A stretch of DNA of 7,466 nucleotides from Nanobdellota archaeon (GCA_018812465.1 JAHJCS010000058.1:1-7466); one strand, 5' to 3'; counted from the first letter of the stretch, positions 1 through 5,963 are shown. Made by a program: numbers and translations. Notes: generated by a model not told the origin, from the letters alone.

Positions 1-7
1 CCGATCT
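1..7. other. Probable Illumina adapter remnant at left end
   Basis: The first seven bases, CCGATCT, equal the last seven bases of the standard Illumina adapter arm that directly precedes an insert. Seven bases alone would be weak evidence. The opposite end of the window carries 18 bases of the matching adapter in the correct orientation, which makes an adapter origin likely here too. If so, genuine sequence begins near base 8, and the first two encoded residues of the following gene are artefactual. Confidence 0.6.
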
Positions 8-615
8 CCGAATCAGAAGTCAATCATGCTAAAATACATTCTGATCTCATTGAGAAGCCTGATCTTAGCAGGATCCTGCAAGAAAGAGGTGTCTCACAGG
101 AAGTCATAGCTCGATTCAAGGATAAACTTGAAGAATTCTTAGAATATAGTGATTCAAGAATAGAATCTCACCCAAAAGTCACCAATATAGACTGCTATTT
201 AGAGAACTGGATCTCTGATCAGTATGCAAGCCTTGTGAAGATTGATAATGGGACATTCAGGAGTGCCCCTCCACAGATGGATCTGGCTCAGGCTCTGGAT
301 TATTCAAACTTTTTTACATACAAGCATCAGAAATCCTATCTGAAAGATTATCTCAAGAAGAATAAAGGAAAATATTCAAAAAAAGAGTTTATTGAGATCT
401 ATGACCATTGCTGTTTCTATAGAGGTCTGAAAAACATCATAATGGCAGATAGATACATCCAGAGAGGCGGTAATAGTGACAGATATATGTATCATGCAGT
501 TAACTGTTTCTACAAAGCTTCAGCAGCTTTAAGAAGAATAAATAAAAGAGAATCTAAACAGTTTAAAGAGCTTGAAAACATAATGTTTGATATGTATAGA
601 ACACTAAGAAAATAA
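1..615 (+). CDS. C-terminal part of an unrecognised protein (5' truncated)
   Basis: The frame is open from base 1 to a TAA at 613-615, giving about 204 codons with no convincing start inside. A GTG at 235 could be read as a start, but coding-quality sequence continues upstream of it without a stop, so the gene runs off the left end. The visible part is charged and mostly helical in character, with no membrane segment or signal peptide. An N-terminal stretch rich in Glu, Lys and Ser is followed by a Tyr/Lys-rich half with a Cys-Cys pair in YDHCCFYRG, an aromatic and Arg-rich helical region, and a basic end (MYRTLRK). I recognise no catalytic motif or family and assign no function. Its stop lies 4 nt from the stop of the convergent PhoU-like gene. 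Confidence 0.85.
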   Translation, partial: PISESEVNHAKIHSDLIEKPDLSRILQERGVSQEVIARFKDKLEEFLEYSDSRIESHPKVTNIDCYLENWISDQYASLVKIDNGTFRSAPPQMDLAQALDYSNFFTYKHQKSYLKDYLKKNKGKYSKKEFIEIYDHCCFYRGLKNIIMADRYIQRGGNSDRYMYHAVNCFYKASAALRRINKRESKQFKELENIMFDMYRTLRK

Positions 616-619
616 CCAC

Positions 620-1582
620 TCAAACCTCACTCACATATTTCTCAATATTCAAAGCAACATAGTCCTCAAAGAACTCTGTGATTATATCCAGCATTGGTCT
701 TACCTCGATTATTGCCTTGCTTTCTGGTTCAGTGAACTTCTCTTTCTCTATATTGCTCAGAACTTCGTATCTTCTTCTTGTCAACTTCCTCAAATGCTCT
801 AATGGGTGATTCTTGTTGATTACAATCTCAAATAATGCAAGGAATAGATCAAAGATCTCTTTTAGATGGTGTTTGAGCTTTGGAGATCTATTCTTTATCA
901 CCACAACTCGCTCACTGCAATGACGAACATTATCCACAATCTTATCGATCAATGCTATCATTCCGCTGAGCTTTGTCTTTTTAGCCTCTGGTATATCAGA
1001 GAAATATAATAACCTGTGATAATAATATATGAACTTGGCAACATGATCATGATAATCATAAGAGATGTCATGGAAATCCTTGAAATCACCATCCATTGCT
1101 TTGATAAATGCATTAAGGAACTCTTTCATAAGAAAGTATATCCTGCTCTGGACAACATCCAGTTTCTGGAATTCATCTTCTCGTATAAGGTTCTGAAGAA
1201 TTATCTTGTTCTCAGTATGTGAGACAATCTCCATTCCAATGAATCTTTCAACTACTTTTGTGATATATTTATCAACATCCACGTCTCTTTGTTCTTTATG
1301 ATTAAAAAGAGTAGATTTGGTGAACTTTATCTCTATTTCTTCAACACCTTGCCTGTAAAACTCACCTAAGAACCTGTTCACAAGCATCCTATTGAAGTCA
1401 TCAAGATTTATGACTGCTTTTTTTATCTTCTTAGTCTCCTTTTCCTTGTAGATAATCAGGGATTTGCCATTCTCCTCAACATCAACCTCATCGCCTTTCT
1501 GCACATTGTACTTCTTCACCCATTTGCTGGGAAGGCTGACCATAAATGTTGCTGGACCTTGTTTTACGACTTTTCTTCGCAT
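620..1582 (-). CDS. AbrB-domain PhoU-like transcriptional/phosphate regulator
   Basis: A 320-residue protein with the two-part architecture of archaeal 'phosphate uptake regulator' proteins. Residues 1-48 form a SpoVT/AbrB-type swapped-hairpin DNA-binding domain (MRRKVVKQGPATFMVSLPSK, then WVKKYNVQKGDEVDV). About 140-315 are long helices resembling tandem PhoU bundles, including a D-x3-D element at D213/D217 (IALIDKIVDNVRHCSE) like the metal-binding E/D-x3-D of PhoU. Bacterial PhoU proteins lack the AbrB domain and act with Pst transporters; the archaeal fusion is inferred to bind DNA directly, and its ligand is not shown by the sequence. No Pst genes are present. The ATG at 1582 is supported by a strong GAGGAGG site 7 nt upstream. 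The gene is divergent from the Lrp-like gene and converges on the gene at 1-615. Confident of architecture, less so of a phosphate role. Confidence 0.85.
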   Translation of the reverse strand: MRRKVVKQGPATFMVSLPSKWVKKYNVQKGDEVDVEENGKSLIIYKEKETKKIKKAVINLDDFNRMLVNRFLGEFYRQGVEEIEIKFTKSTLFNHKEQRDVDVDKYITKVVERFIGMEIVSHTENKIILQNLIREDEFQKLDVVQSRIYFLMKEFLNAFIKAMDGDFKDFHDISYDYHDHVAKFIYYYHRLLYFSDIPEAKKTKLSGMIALIDKIVDNVRHCSERVVVIKNRSPKLKHHLKEIFDLFLALFEIVINKNHPLEHLRKLTRRRYEVLSNIEKEKFTEPESKAIIEVRPMLDIITEFFEDYVALNIEKYVSEV

Positions 1583-1589
1583 TATAATG

Positions 1590-1596
1590 CCTCCTC
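1590..1596 (-). promoter_or_regulatory. Strong Shine-Dalgarno site of the PhoU-like gene
   Basis: On the minus strand the sequence GAGGAGG lies 7 nt before the ATG at 1582. It contains AGGAGG, complementary to the archaeal 16S rRNA 3' end. It fixes the start codon and shows that this gene has a short leader, unlike several leaderless neighbours. Confidence 0.85.
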
Positions 1597-1626
1597 AGGC
1601 TTTTAGGGTAAGTATTGCATAGCAGA

Positions 1627-1634
1627 TATTTAAA
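1627..1634 (-). promoter_or_regulatory. TATA box for the PhoU-like gene
   Basis: On the minus strand the octamer TTTAAATA matches the archaeal TATA consensus. Initiation 25-30 nt downstream would fall near 1603-1606, giving a leader of roughly 20 nt that holds the GAGGAGG ribosome site. Position and leader length fit together; no transcript evidence is available. Confidence 0.65.
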
Positions 1635-1651
1635 CTTTTCTATGATATTCG

Positions 1652-1667
1652 AATGTAATAGTACATT
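1652..1667. promoter_or_regulatory. Inverted-repeat operator candidate between divergent regulators
   Basis: AATGTA-ATAG-TACATT is a perfect 6-4-6 inverted repeat. It lies 17 bp from the TATA box of the PhoU-like gene on one side and 20 bp from the TATA box of the Lrp-like gene on the other. Lrp/AsnC operators are typically AT-centred palindromes of about 13-16 bp with TG/CA in the arms, which this resembles, so binding by the product of the 1757 gene is a reasonable inference. The PhoU-like AbrB protein is the alternative binder. Confidence 0.5.
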
Positions 1668-1687
1668 ATTATTATATTAGCATAAAG

Positions 1688-1695
1688 TATATATA
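1688..1695 (+). promoter_or_regulatory. TATA box for the Lrp-like gene
   Basis: TATATATA within AAAGTATATATATTTTC has archaeal TATA character. Using the spacing seen at the leaderless genes in this window (first T to start codon 32-33 nt), transcription would begin near 1717-1720. That leaves a leader of about 37-40 nt before the ATG at 1757. Confidence 0.6.
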
Positions 1696-1719
1696 TTTTC
1701 CGGACTATACAGATATCTT

Positions 1720-1770
1720 ATGGCTAACCCAGAAATTAAACAAGCGGGGTGTAAAAATGGAGAAAGATGA
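1720..1770 (+). promoter_or_regulatory. Possible leaderless upstream ORF overlapping the Lrp-like start
   Basis: An ATG at 1720 opens a 16-codon frame (MANPEIKQAGCKNGER, TGA at 1768-1770) that overlaps the first 14 bases of the Lrp-like gene in a different frame. The ATG lies exactly 32 nt from the first base of the TATA box, the same spacing as the leaderless polymerase start (32) and close to the phosphatase start (33). If the transcript starts there, this ATG could be translated without a leader and affect initiation at 1757. It may equally be chance in a short leader. Confidence 0.25.
1746..1751 (+). promoter_or_regulatory. Shine-Dalgarno-like site of the Lrp-like gene
   Basis: GGGGTG lies 5 nt before the ATG at 1757. 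GGTG pairs with CACC of the archaeal anti-Shine-Dalgarno, and GGGGTG differs by one base from the stronger GAGGTG used elsewhere in this window. No other ATG, GTG or TTG occurs in frame upstream, so the start at 1757 is well supported. Confidence 0.55.
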
Positions 1771-2212
1771 TGCATTGATAATATCTCATTTGAGGCAGAA
1801 CGCCAGAAAAAACCTAACTTCAATAAGCAAACAGACAGGAATCCCAGTATCAACAATCTTTGACAGGATCAAGAGGTACAACGGACAGATGATTATAAAA
1901 CACACAGCCCTGCTTGACTTTGCCAAGCTCGGCTTTGACATGAGAGTAACAATAGTGCTAAAAGTGCCTAAAGAGACAAGGCAGGAAGTCCAGAATTATC
2001 TCATGAAAGTAGAGCATGTCAACTCAATGTTCAGGATAAACAATGGTTATGACTTCCTTGTTGATGCTCTTTTCAGGAACATGAAAGAAGTGAATGACCT
2101 GATGGAAGAGCTGGACCAGTTCAAAGTAAAGAAAGAATGCTATTATGTGCTTGAGGACCTCAAGAGAGAGGCATTTATGAGCGATCCATTGATTGTGAAG
2201 GCTCTTTACTGA
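1757..2212 (+). CDS. Lrp/AsnC-family transcriptional regulator
   Basis: A 151-residue protein of typical Lrp/AsnC length. Residues 2-48 are the N-terminal DNA-binding region: a first helix with DDALIISHLRQNARKNL, then the helix-turn-helix around 20-40 with recognition-helix sequence PVSTIFDRIKRY. About 60-135 form the RAM (ligand-binding, oligomerising) domain, with the expected beta strand VTIVLKV, a helix EVQNYLMKV, and the NNGYDFLVDALF segment corresponding to the GxYD region of the family. It is expected to bind palindromic DNA as dimers or higher oligomers and respond to a small effector, often an amino acid; the effector cannot be read here. An inverted repeat lies upstream of its TATA box, which suggests autoregulation. 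It is probably cotranscribed with the four-Cys protein 72 nt downstream. Confidence 0.9.
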   Translation: MEKDDALIISHLRQNARKNLTSISKQTGIPVSTIFDRIKRYNGQMIIKHTALLDFAKLGFDMRVTIVLKVPKETRQEVQNYLMKVEHVNSMFRINNGYDFLVDALFRNMKEVNDLMEELDQFKVKKECYYVLEDLKREAFMSDPLIVKALY

Positions 2213-2272
2213 GGAAAATGAGGTGTTATGAACAAAACTATGCATGATGCTTGAGAAGGTCAAGACAATTGC

Positions 2273-2279
2273 GAGGTGA
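2273..2279 (+). promoter_or_regulatory. Shine-Dalgarno site that fixes the start at 2285
   Basis: GAGGTGA closely matches the archaeal consensus GGAGGTGA and sits 5 nt before the ATG at 2285. A GTG at 2276 in the same frame lies inside this site, so it is very unlikely to be the start. Confidence 0.75.
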
Positions 2280-2284
2280 AGAGA

Positions 2285-2542
2285 ATGGATTTAGGCAGTT
2301 TAGCTGAATCAATAGATGTAAATGATATAATCAGATCATATAATCTGTCAAAACACCATAGTTATCTGGAAGAACAGGGCATTGATATAGGGAAACTTCC
2401 ATGTGATAATAGGGTGACCTATAAAGGAGAGAACTGCAGAGCATGCCAATATTTCAAACAGGCATGCGATGAATACAAGCTAATAGAAATCTTCAAAGAA
2501 GAGATAAAAGCATTGCAGACAGAAAGGCAAAGCCAAGAATGA
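2285..2542 (+). CDS. Small four-cysteine protein of unknown function
   Basis: An 85-residue protein starting at the ATG at 2285, chosen over the in-frame GTG at 2276 because the GTG is part of the ribosome-binding site. The N-terminal third is acidic and helical (MDLGSLAESIDVNDIIRSYN). The middle holds four cysteines at 40, 51, 54 and 61, spaced C-x10-C-x2-C-x6-C, within PCDN...ENCRACQYFKQACDEYK. The last 20 residues form a charged helix (EIFKEEIKALQTERQSQE). The cysteine spacing would suit a zinc-binding knuckle or an iron-sulfur ligand set; I do not recognise the family and cannot choose between them. No membrane segment is visible. It follows the Lrp-like gene by 72 nt with no TATA box in the gap, so the two probably share a transcript; a role linked to that regulator is only inference. 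Confidence 0.8.
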   Translation: MDLGSLAESIDVNDIIRSYNLSKHHSYLEEQGIDIGKLPCDNRVTYKGENCRACQYFKQACDEYKLIEIFKEEIKALQTERQSQE

Positions 2543-2563
2543 GATGTTTAGAGATTGAAAATG

Positions 2564-2571
2564 TTTAAATA
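2564..2571 (+). promoter_or_regulatory. TATA box of the leaderless phosphatase gene
   Basis: TTTAAATA preceded by purine-rich GATTGAAAATG (a plausible BRE) lies 33 nt, first base to first base, from the ATG at 2597. There is no Shine-Dalgarno site between them, so the mRNA is predicted to begin at or within a few bases of the start codon. Confidence 0.7.
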
Positions 2572-2573
2572 AT

Positions 2574-2589
2574 ATCAGATTATCCTGAT
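2574..2589. repeat. Short inverted repeat between TATA box and start
   Basis: ATCAG-ATTATC-CTGAT is a 5-6-5 inverted repeat lying immediately downstream of the TATA box and just before the start at 2597. A repressor bound here would block initiation. Repeats this short arise by chance in AT-rich DNA, so this is only a weak operator candidate. Confidence 0.25.
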
Positions 2590-2596
2590 TGATAAG

Positions 2597-3355
2597 ATGA
2601 TGATAATGAATAATACAGTGATCTATATCCTAAGGCATGGCCAGACATCCTGGAACAGAGAAACACAAGGCAAACACCAGACACACTCTGATGGCATAGG
2701 TAATCTCCTTACAGAAGAAGGCATGATCCAGGCTGATAAAGCTGCTGAACTGCTGAGAGACATTAAGATTGATTATGCATTCTGCAGTCCTCTTAAGAGA
2801 GCAAAACAAACACTTGAAAGAGTACTTGTGTATCATCCAGATACAGTCTCAACTGAGGAGCCAAGGATAACTGAGATGTCAATGTATTTTCTTGATGGAA
2901 TGGCACAGGAGCAATGGCAGGCTGAGTTCCCAGAGACTATCAGGATATATCAGGCCAGGAAAAAAAACAAGTTCAGCTGTACTCTGCCTTCTGATCAAGA
3001 TTATTCCAGATGCCTAAATAAAGCTGTGGAGATAGCATATGAGAATGGCGAGCATGACAAGATAATACCTCCCTGGGAGAATTATAAGGATGTCCTAGAG
3101 AGGACTAAAGGATTTGTTGAAGAGATCAAAGGAATGAAGAAATCAACTATACTGATAAGCGGGCATCAGGGAGTAAACAGGGCTATTCTGGGCAATCTTC
3201 TGGAGAAAACAGGATATCTGGGTGATATGAGAACAATTGCTGATTTTGCCATCCAAAATGCAGCTGTATTCAGGGTTGAGATAGAAAGATCCGATATTTA
3301 TCTTAGCCATAACACTGGCAAAAGATGGACTGAAGGCTTTATAGAGAATTTATAA
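2597..3355 (+). CDS. Histidine phosphatase superfamily protein (phosphoglycerate-mutase-like)
   Basis: A 252-residue member of the histidine phosphatase superfamily. The catalytic RHG motif is at R13-H14-G15 (ILRHGQTSWN), where H14 would be the phosphorylated histidine. The second arginine lies in CSPLKRAKQT (R68), the acid is probably E93 in RITEM, and the second catalytic histidine is H190 in SGHQG. All core residues are therefore present, so it should be active on a phosphomonoester or phosphoanhydride. The substrate is not evident: mutase, sugar-phosphate phosphatase and signalling roles are all possible. It is longer than the roughly 200-residue minimal members because of an insert at about 100-160 with two cysteines (C128, C139). 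Three ATG codons cluster at the start (2597, 2600, 2606); 2597 fits the leaderless spacing. No signal peptide; cytoplasmic. Confidence 0.88.
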   Translation: MMIMNNTVIYILRHGQTSWNRETQGKHQTHSDGIGNLLTEEGMIQADKAAELLRDIKIDYAFCSPLKRAKQTLERVLVYHPDTVSTEEPRITEMSMYFLDGMAQEQWQAEFPETIRIYQARKKNKFSCTLPSDQDYSRCLNKAVEIAYENGEHDKIIPPWENYKDVLERTKGFVEEIKGMKKSTILISGHQGVNRAILGNLLEKTGYLGDMRTIADFAIQNAAVFRVEIERSDIYLSHNTGKRWTEGFIENL

Positions 3356-3399
3356 GAGCATATCACCTCTCCTAAAAGCTTTTGTCAGCAAGAGCAATA

Positions 3400-3407
3400 T
3401 TTATATA
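3400..3407 (+). promoter_or_regulatory. TATA box of the leaderless DNA polymerase gene
   Basis: TTTATATA preceded by purine-rich GCAAGAGCAATA lies 32 nt, first base to first base, from the ATG at 3432, with no Shine-Dalgarno site in between. The polymerase is therefore expected to be translated from a leaderless mRNA and to have its own promoter, although readthrough from the phosphatase gene is possible. Confidence 0.7.
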
Positions 3408-3431
3408 TAATTCTGCCCTAGACAGCCTTAT

Positions 3432-5894
3432 ATGCCCAAAATACAGTTTTACCCATTGGATGCAGCATACAAGGTCAGGAACAATAAGCCAGTCCTCTTG
3501 CTGTTCGGAAGAGCTATTGATGGTAAGACAATAACTGTTGTTGATGACTCTTTCAGCCCTTATTTCTGGGTTATATTGAAGAGAAGTGAGGATTCTGCTG
3601 ATTTCATCAAGTCAGTTCAGGGCATGACTGAGAAAGACAATGATGTGATTTACACAATAACAAAGGCTGAGAAACACAAAAAAGACTATCTTGGTGATGA
3701 GGTTGAGGCAATCAGGATAACTGTGAACCAACCAAAGGCAGTTATGCATTTCAGGGATGTCATAAAGAATAAAAAAAGTGTTGAGCTTGTTCTTGAAGCT
3801 GACATAAAATACATACGGAGGTATCTCATAGACAACAAGATAGTGCCGACAACATTGTATGAAGTCACAGGAGAGCCCGTCAAAGAGAAGGTAAAGACAG
3901 ATTATGTGATAAAGGCTGAGAAGATAGAGAATGTGAATGATGATTCTGTTGAGCCTAAGATACTTGCTTTTGATATTGAGACTTATAATCCAGCTGGAAA
4001 GAGCATTGATTCTGAGAAATATCCTATTGTCATGATCTCATTGGTAGGAAAGGATATGAAGAAAGTGCTGACATGGAAGAAGTTTGACACAAAACATGAG
4101 TACATAGAGTTCTTTGATGGCGAGGCTGCAATGATCAGCGCATTCAAGGAAGCTGTTGAAGAATATATGCCTGACATAATTGTAGGCTATTACTCTGATG
4201 GTTTTGATTTCCCATACATAAAAACAAGGGCCGAGAAGTACAAGATAAAGCTGGATCTTGGATGGGATGGCTCTGAGATCAGGATATCAAAAGGAGCTGT
4301 GCAGTCAGTCAGCACAACAGGAATGGTGCATATTGATGCTCTCAGATTCATAAAATTCGTTCTTGGAGGCTCTCTTGAGACAGACAGATTTGACCTTAGC
4401 TCGGTTGCGACTGAACTATTAGGTGATAAGAAGACAGATACTGATGTTGAGGGACTTGCTGATGCATGGGATAATCATCATGAGAAGCTTGAGTCCTACT
4501 GCGAGTACAATCTAAAGGATTCTGATCTTACCTACAGACTGTGCGAGAAGATAATACCAAATCTCAATGAGATGGTAAAGATTGTCTCTCTGCCAGTCTT
4601 TGATGTGAGCAGGATGAGATTCAGCCAGCTTGTGGAGAATTATCTGATAAGACAGGCAGGCCTATACAATGTACTTGCTCCAAACAAACCAGGAAATGAA
4701 GATATCCGGGCAAGGATGGCAATGAGATTCAAGGGAGCATTTGTCTTTGAACCAAAGCCAGGATTGTACAAGGATATTGTTGTCTTTGATTTCAGGAGCC
4801 TTTATCCGACGATAATAGCCTCGCATAACATCACTCCAGAGAACCTGAACAGGAAGGAATGTGAGGAAAGCAAGAGGGAATTTGTGCCTTTTGAAGATGA
4901 GAAGAAAAAGATATTCTTCTGCAAAGGCAGGAAGAAGTTCATCCCTAAGATGATCGAGGAATTGATTACCAGGCGTATGAGGATAAAAGAGATAATAAAG
5001 AAGAAGCCTGACAAGATGCTTGAGGCAAGAGCATATTCCCTCAAGATACTTGCTAATGCATTCTATGGTTATCTTGGATTCTATGCTTCAAGATGGTATT
5101 CATTTGAGTGCGCTGACTCTGTCACAGCATGGGGCAGGCATTACATCCAGAGGGCCATAAGGAAAGCAGGTGAAGAGGGATTCAATGTCATATACTCAGA
5201 TACAGACAGCGTGTTCTTCACGCTCGGCGGAAAGAGCAAGAAGCATGCGACAAGCTTTGTCGAGAAGATAAACAACGAACTTCCAGAGCTAATGGAGCTT
5301 GAATTCGAAGGCTTCTATCCTCAGGGAATATTTGTTTCTGCTAAACTGAGCGGTTTTGGAGCAAAGAAAAGATACGCTCTCCTGAATGAAAACGGCGGAA
5401 TGACAATCAAAGGATTTGAGATTGTAAGAAGGAACTCAAGCATCATAGCAAAAGAGACTCAGGAGCGTGTGCTAAACATCATATTAAAAGAGAATGATGT
5501 AGAAAAAGCTTTTAGTTATGTGCAGGATGTGATAAAGGATCTCATGCAGAACAAGATAGAGCTTAAGAAAGTGATAATATCTACTCAGTTGCAGAAGGAT
5601 ATCAGTGCGTATGAGAATGAAGGCCCGCATGTCGCTGTGGCGAAAAGGATGGAGAAGAAAGGAATATCAGTCGGGCCAGGCACAATAATAGAATATGTTG
5701 TCATTGCAGGAAAAGAGAAGATACGCGACAGAGCAAGGATGCTGAGTGAGGTTGAGCAGAAGGATTATGATCCTGATTATTACATCAACAACCAGGTGAT
5801 ACCTGCAGTAGACAAGATATTTGAGGTCTTAGGAAAGGACATAAAAGAGACAGTGAGCTCAAAAGACCAGAGCAAGCTTGGAGAGTTCTTCTGA
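3432..5894 (+). CDS. polB: Family B replicative DNA polymerase with 3'-5' exonuclease domain
   Basis: A complete 820-residue archaeal family B DNA polymerase. The N-terminal domain keeps residues aligning by eye with the Pyrococcus uracil-sensing pocket (Y13, P43, V104, R130). Exonuclease: Exo I FDIET (D181, E183), Exo II GYYSDGFD (D259), Exo III YNLKD (Y359, D363). Polymerase: motif A DFRSLYPTII (D453), motif B K538-x3-NAFYG, motif C YSDTDS (D590, D592), then KKRY at 645-648 in the thumb region. The C-terminus QSKLGEFF (813-820) is a full PCNA-interacting peptide. All catalytic carboxylates are present, so both activities are expected. One oddity is Tyr254 where Exo II normally has Asn. No intein or gap is visible. 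Role: processive, proofreading DNA synthesis with PCNA. Promoter is leaderless; the gene stands alone, convergent with the methyltransferase. Confidence 0.97.
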   Translation: MPKIQFYPLDAAYKVRNNKPVLLLFGRAIDGKTITVVDDSFSPYFWVILKRSEDSADFIKSVQGMTEKDNDVIYTITKAEKHKKDYLGDEVEAIRITVNQPKAVMHFRDVIKNKKSVELVLEADIKYIRRYLIDNKIVPTTLYEVTGEPVKEKVKTDYVIKAEKIENVNDDSVEPKILAFDIETYNPAGKSIDSEKYPIVMISLVGKDMKKVLTWKKFDTKHEYIEFFDGEAAMISAFKEAVEEYMPDIIVGYYSDGFDFPYIKTRAEKYKIKLDLGWDGSEIRISKGAVQSVSTTGMVHIDALRFIKFVLGGSLETDRFDLSSVATELLGDKKTDTDVEGLADAWDNHHEKLESYCEYNLKDSDLTYRLCEKIIPNLNEMVKIVSLPVFDVSRMRFSQLVENYLIRQAGLYNVLAPNKPGNEDIRARMAMRFKGAFVFEPKPGLYKDIVVFDFRSLYPTIIASHNITPENLNRKECEESKREFVPFEDEKKKIFFCKGRKKFIPKMIEELITRRMRIKEIIKKKPDKMLEARAYSLKILANAFYGYLGFYASRWYSFECADSVTAWGRHYIQRAIRKAGEEGFNVIYSDTDSVFFTLGGKSKKHATSFVEKINNELPELMELEFEGFYPQGIFVSAKLSGFGAKKRYALLNENGGMTIKGFEIVRRNSSIIAKETQERVLNIILKENDVEKAFSYVQDVIKDLMQNKIELKKVIISTQLQKDISAYENEGPHVAVAKRMEKKGISVGPGTIIEYVVIAGKEKIRDRARMLSEVEQKDYDPDYYINNQVIPAVDKIFEVLGKDIKETVSSKDQSKLGEFF

Positions 5895-5903
5895 GAGAAA
5901 ACA

Positions 5904-5911
5904 TTTATATA
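5904..5911 (+). promoter_or_regulatory. Orphan TATA-like promoter after the polymerase gene
   Basis: TTTATATA, the same octamer used by the polymerase gene, begins 10 nt after the polymerase stop and is preceded by purine-rich GAGAGAAAACA that could serve as a BRE. Transcription would begin near 5934, but no ATG lies at the leaderless distance and no plausible plus-strand gene follows; the region is antisense to the methyltransferase end. It could drive an antisense or non-coding RNA, or be chance AT-rich sequence. The 5895-5963 stretch holds nothing else I can name. Confidence 0.25.
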
Positions 5912-5963
5912 TTATTAGGATAAGTTTATTCTATAGCCTGGAAAGACTTTGCACACAGCCTTA

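Noticed and set aside
235..615. GTG at 235 as the start of the first gene
   Set aside because: The same frame is open and coding-like all the way to base 1, and no Shine-Dalgarno or TATA box precedes the GTG. The gene is truncated, not short.
1016..1222. Plus-strand 68-codon frame inside the PhoU-like gene
   Set aside because: It is wholly antisense to a clear regulator gene and has no promoter, ribosome site or family resemblance.
2276..2284. GTG at 2276 as the start of the four-Cys protein
   Set aside because: The GTG is part of the GAGGTGA ribosome site that serves the ATG at 2285.
2591..2606. GATGATGA as a box C of a C/D guide RNA
   Set aside because: It coincides with the ATG cluster of the phosphatase gene, and no paired D box or terminal stem is present.
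5035..5075. NAFYG instead of NSFYG in polymerase motif B as a defect
   Set aside because: Alanine at this position occurs in other archaeal family B polymerases (for example NATYG types), so it is ordinary variation.
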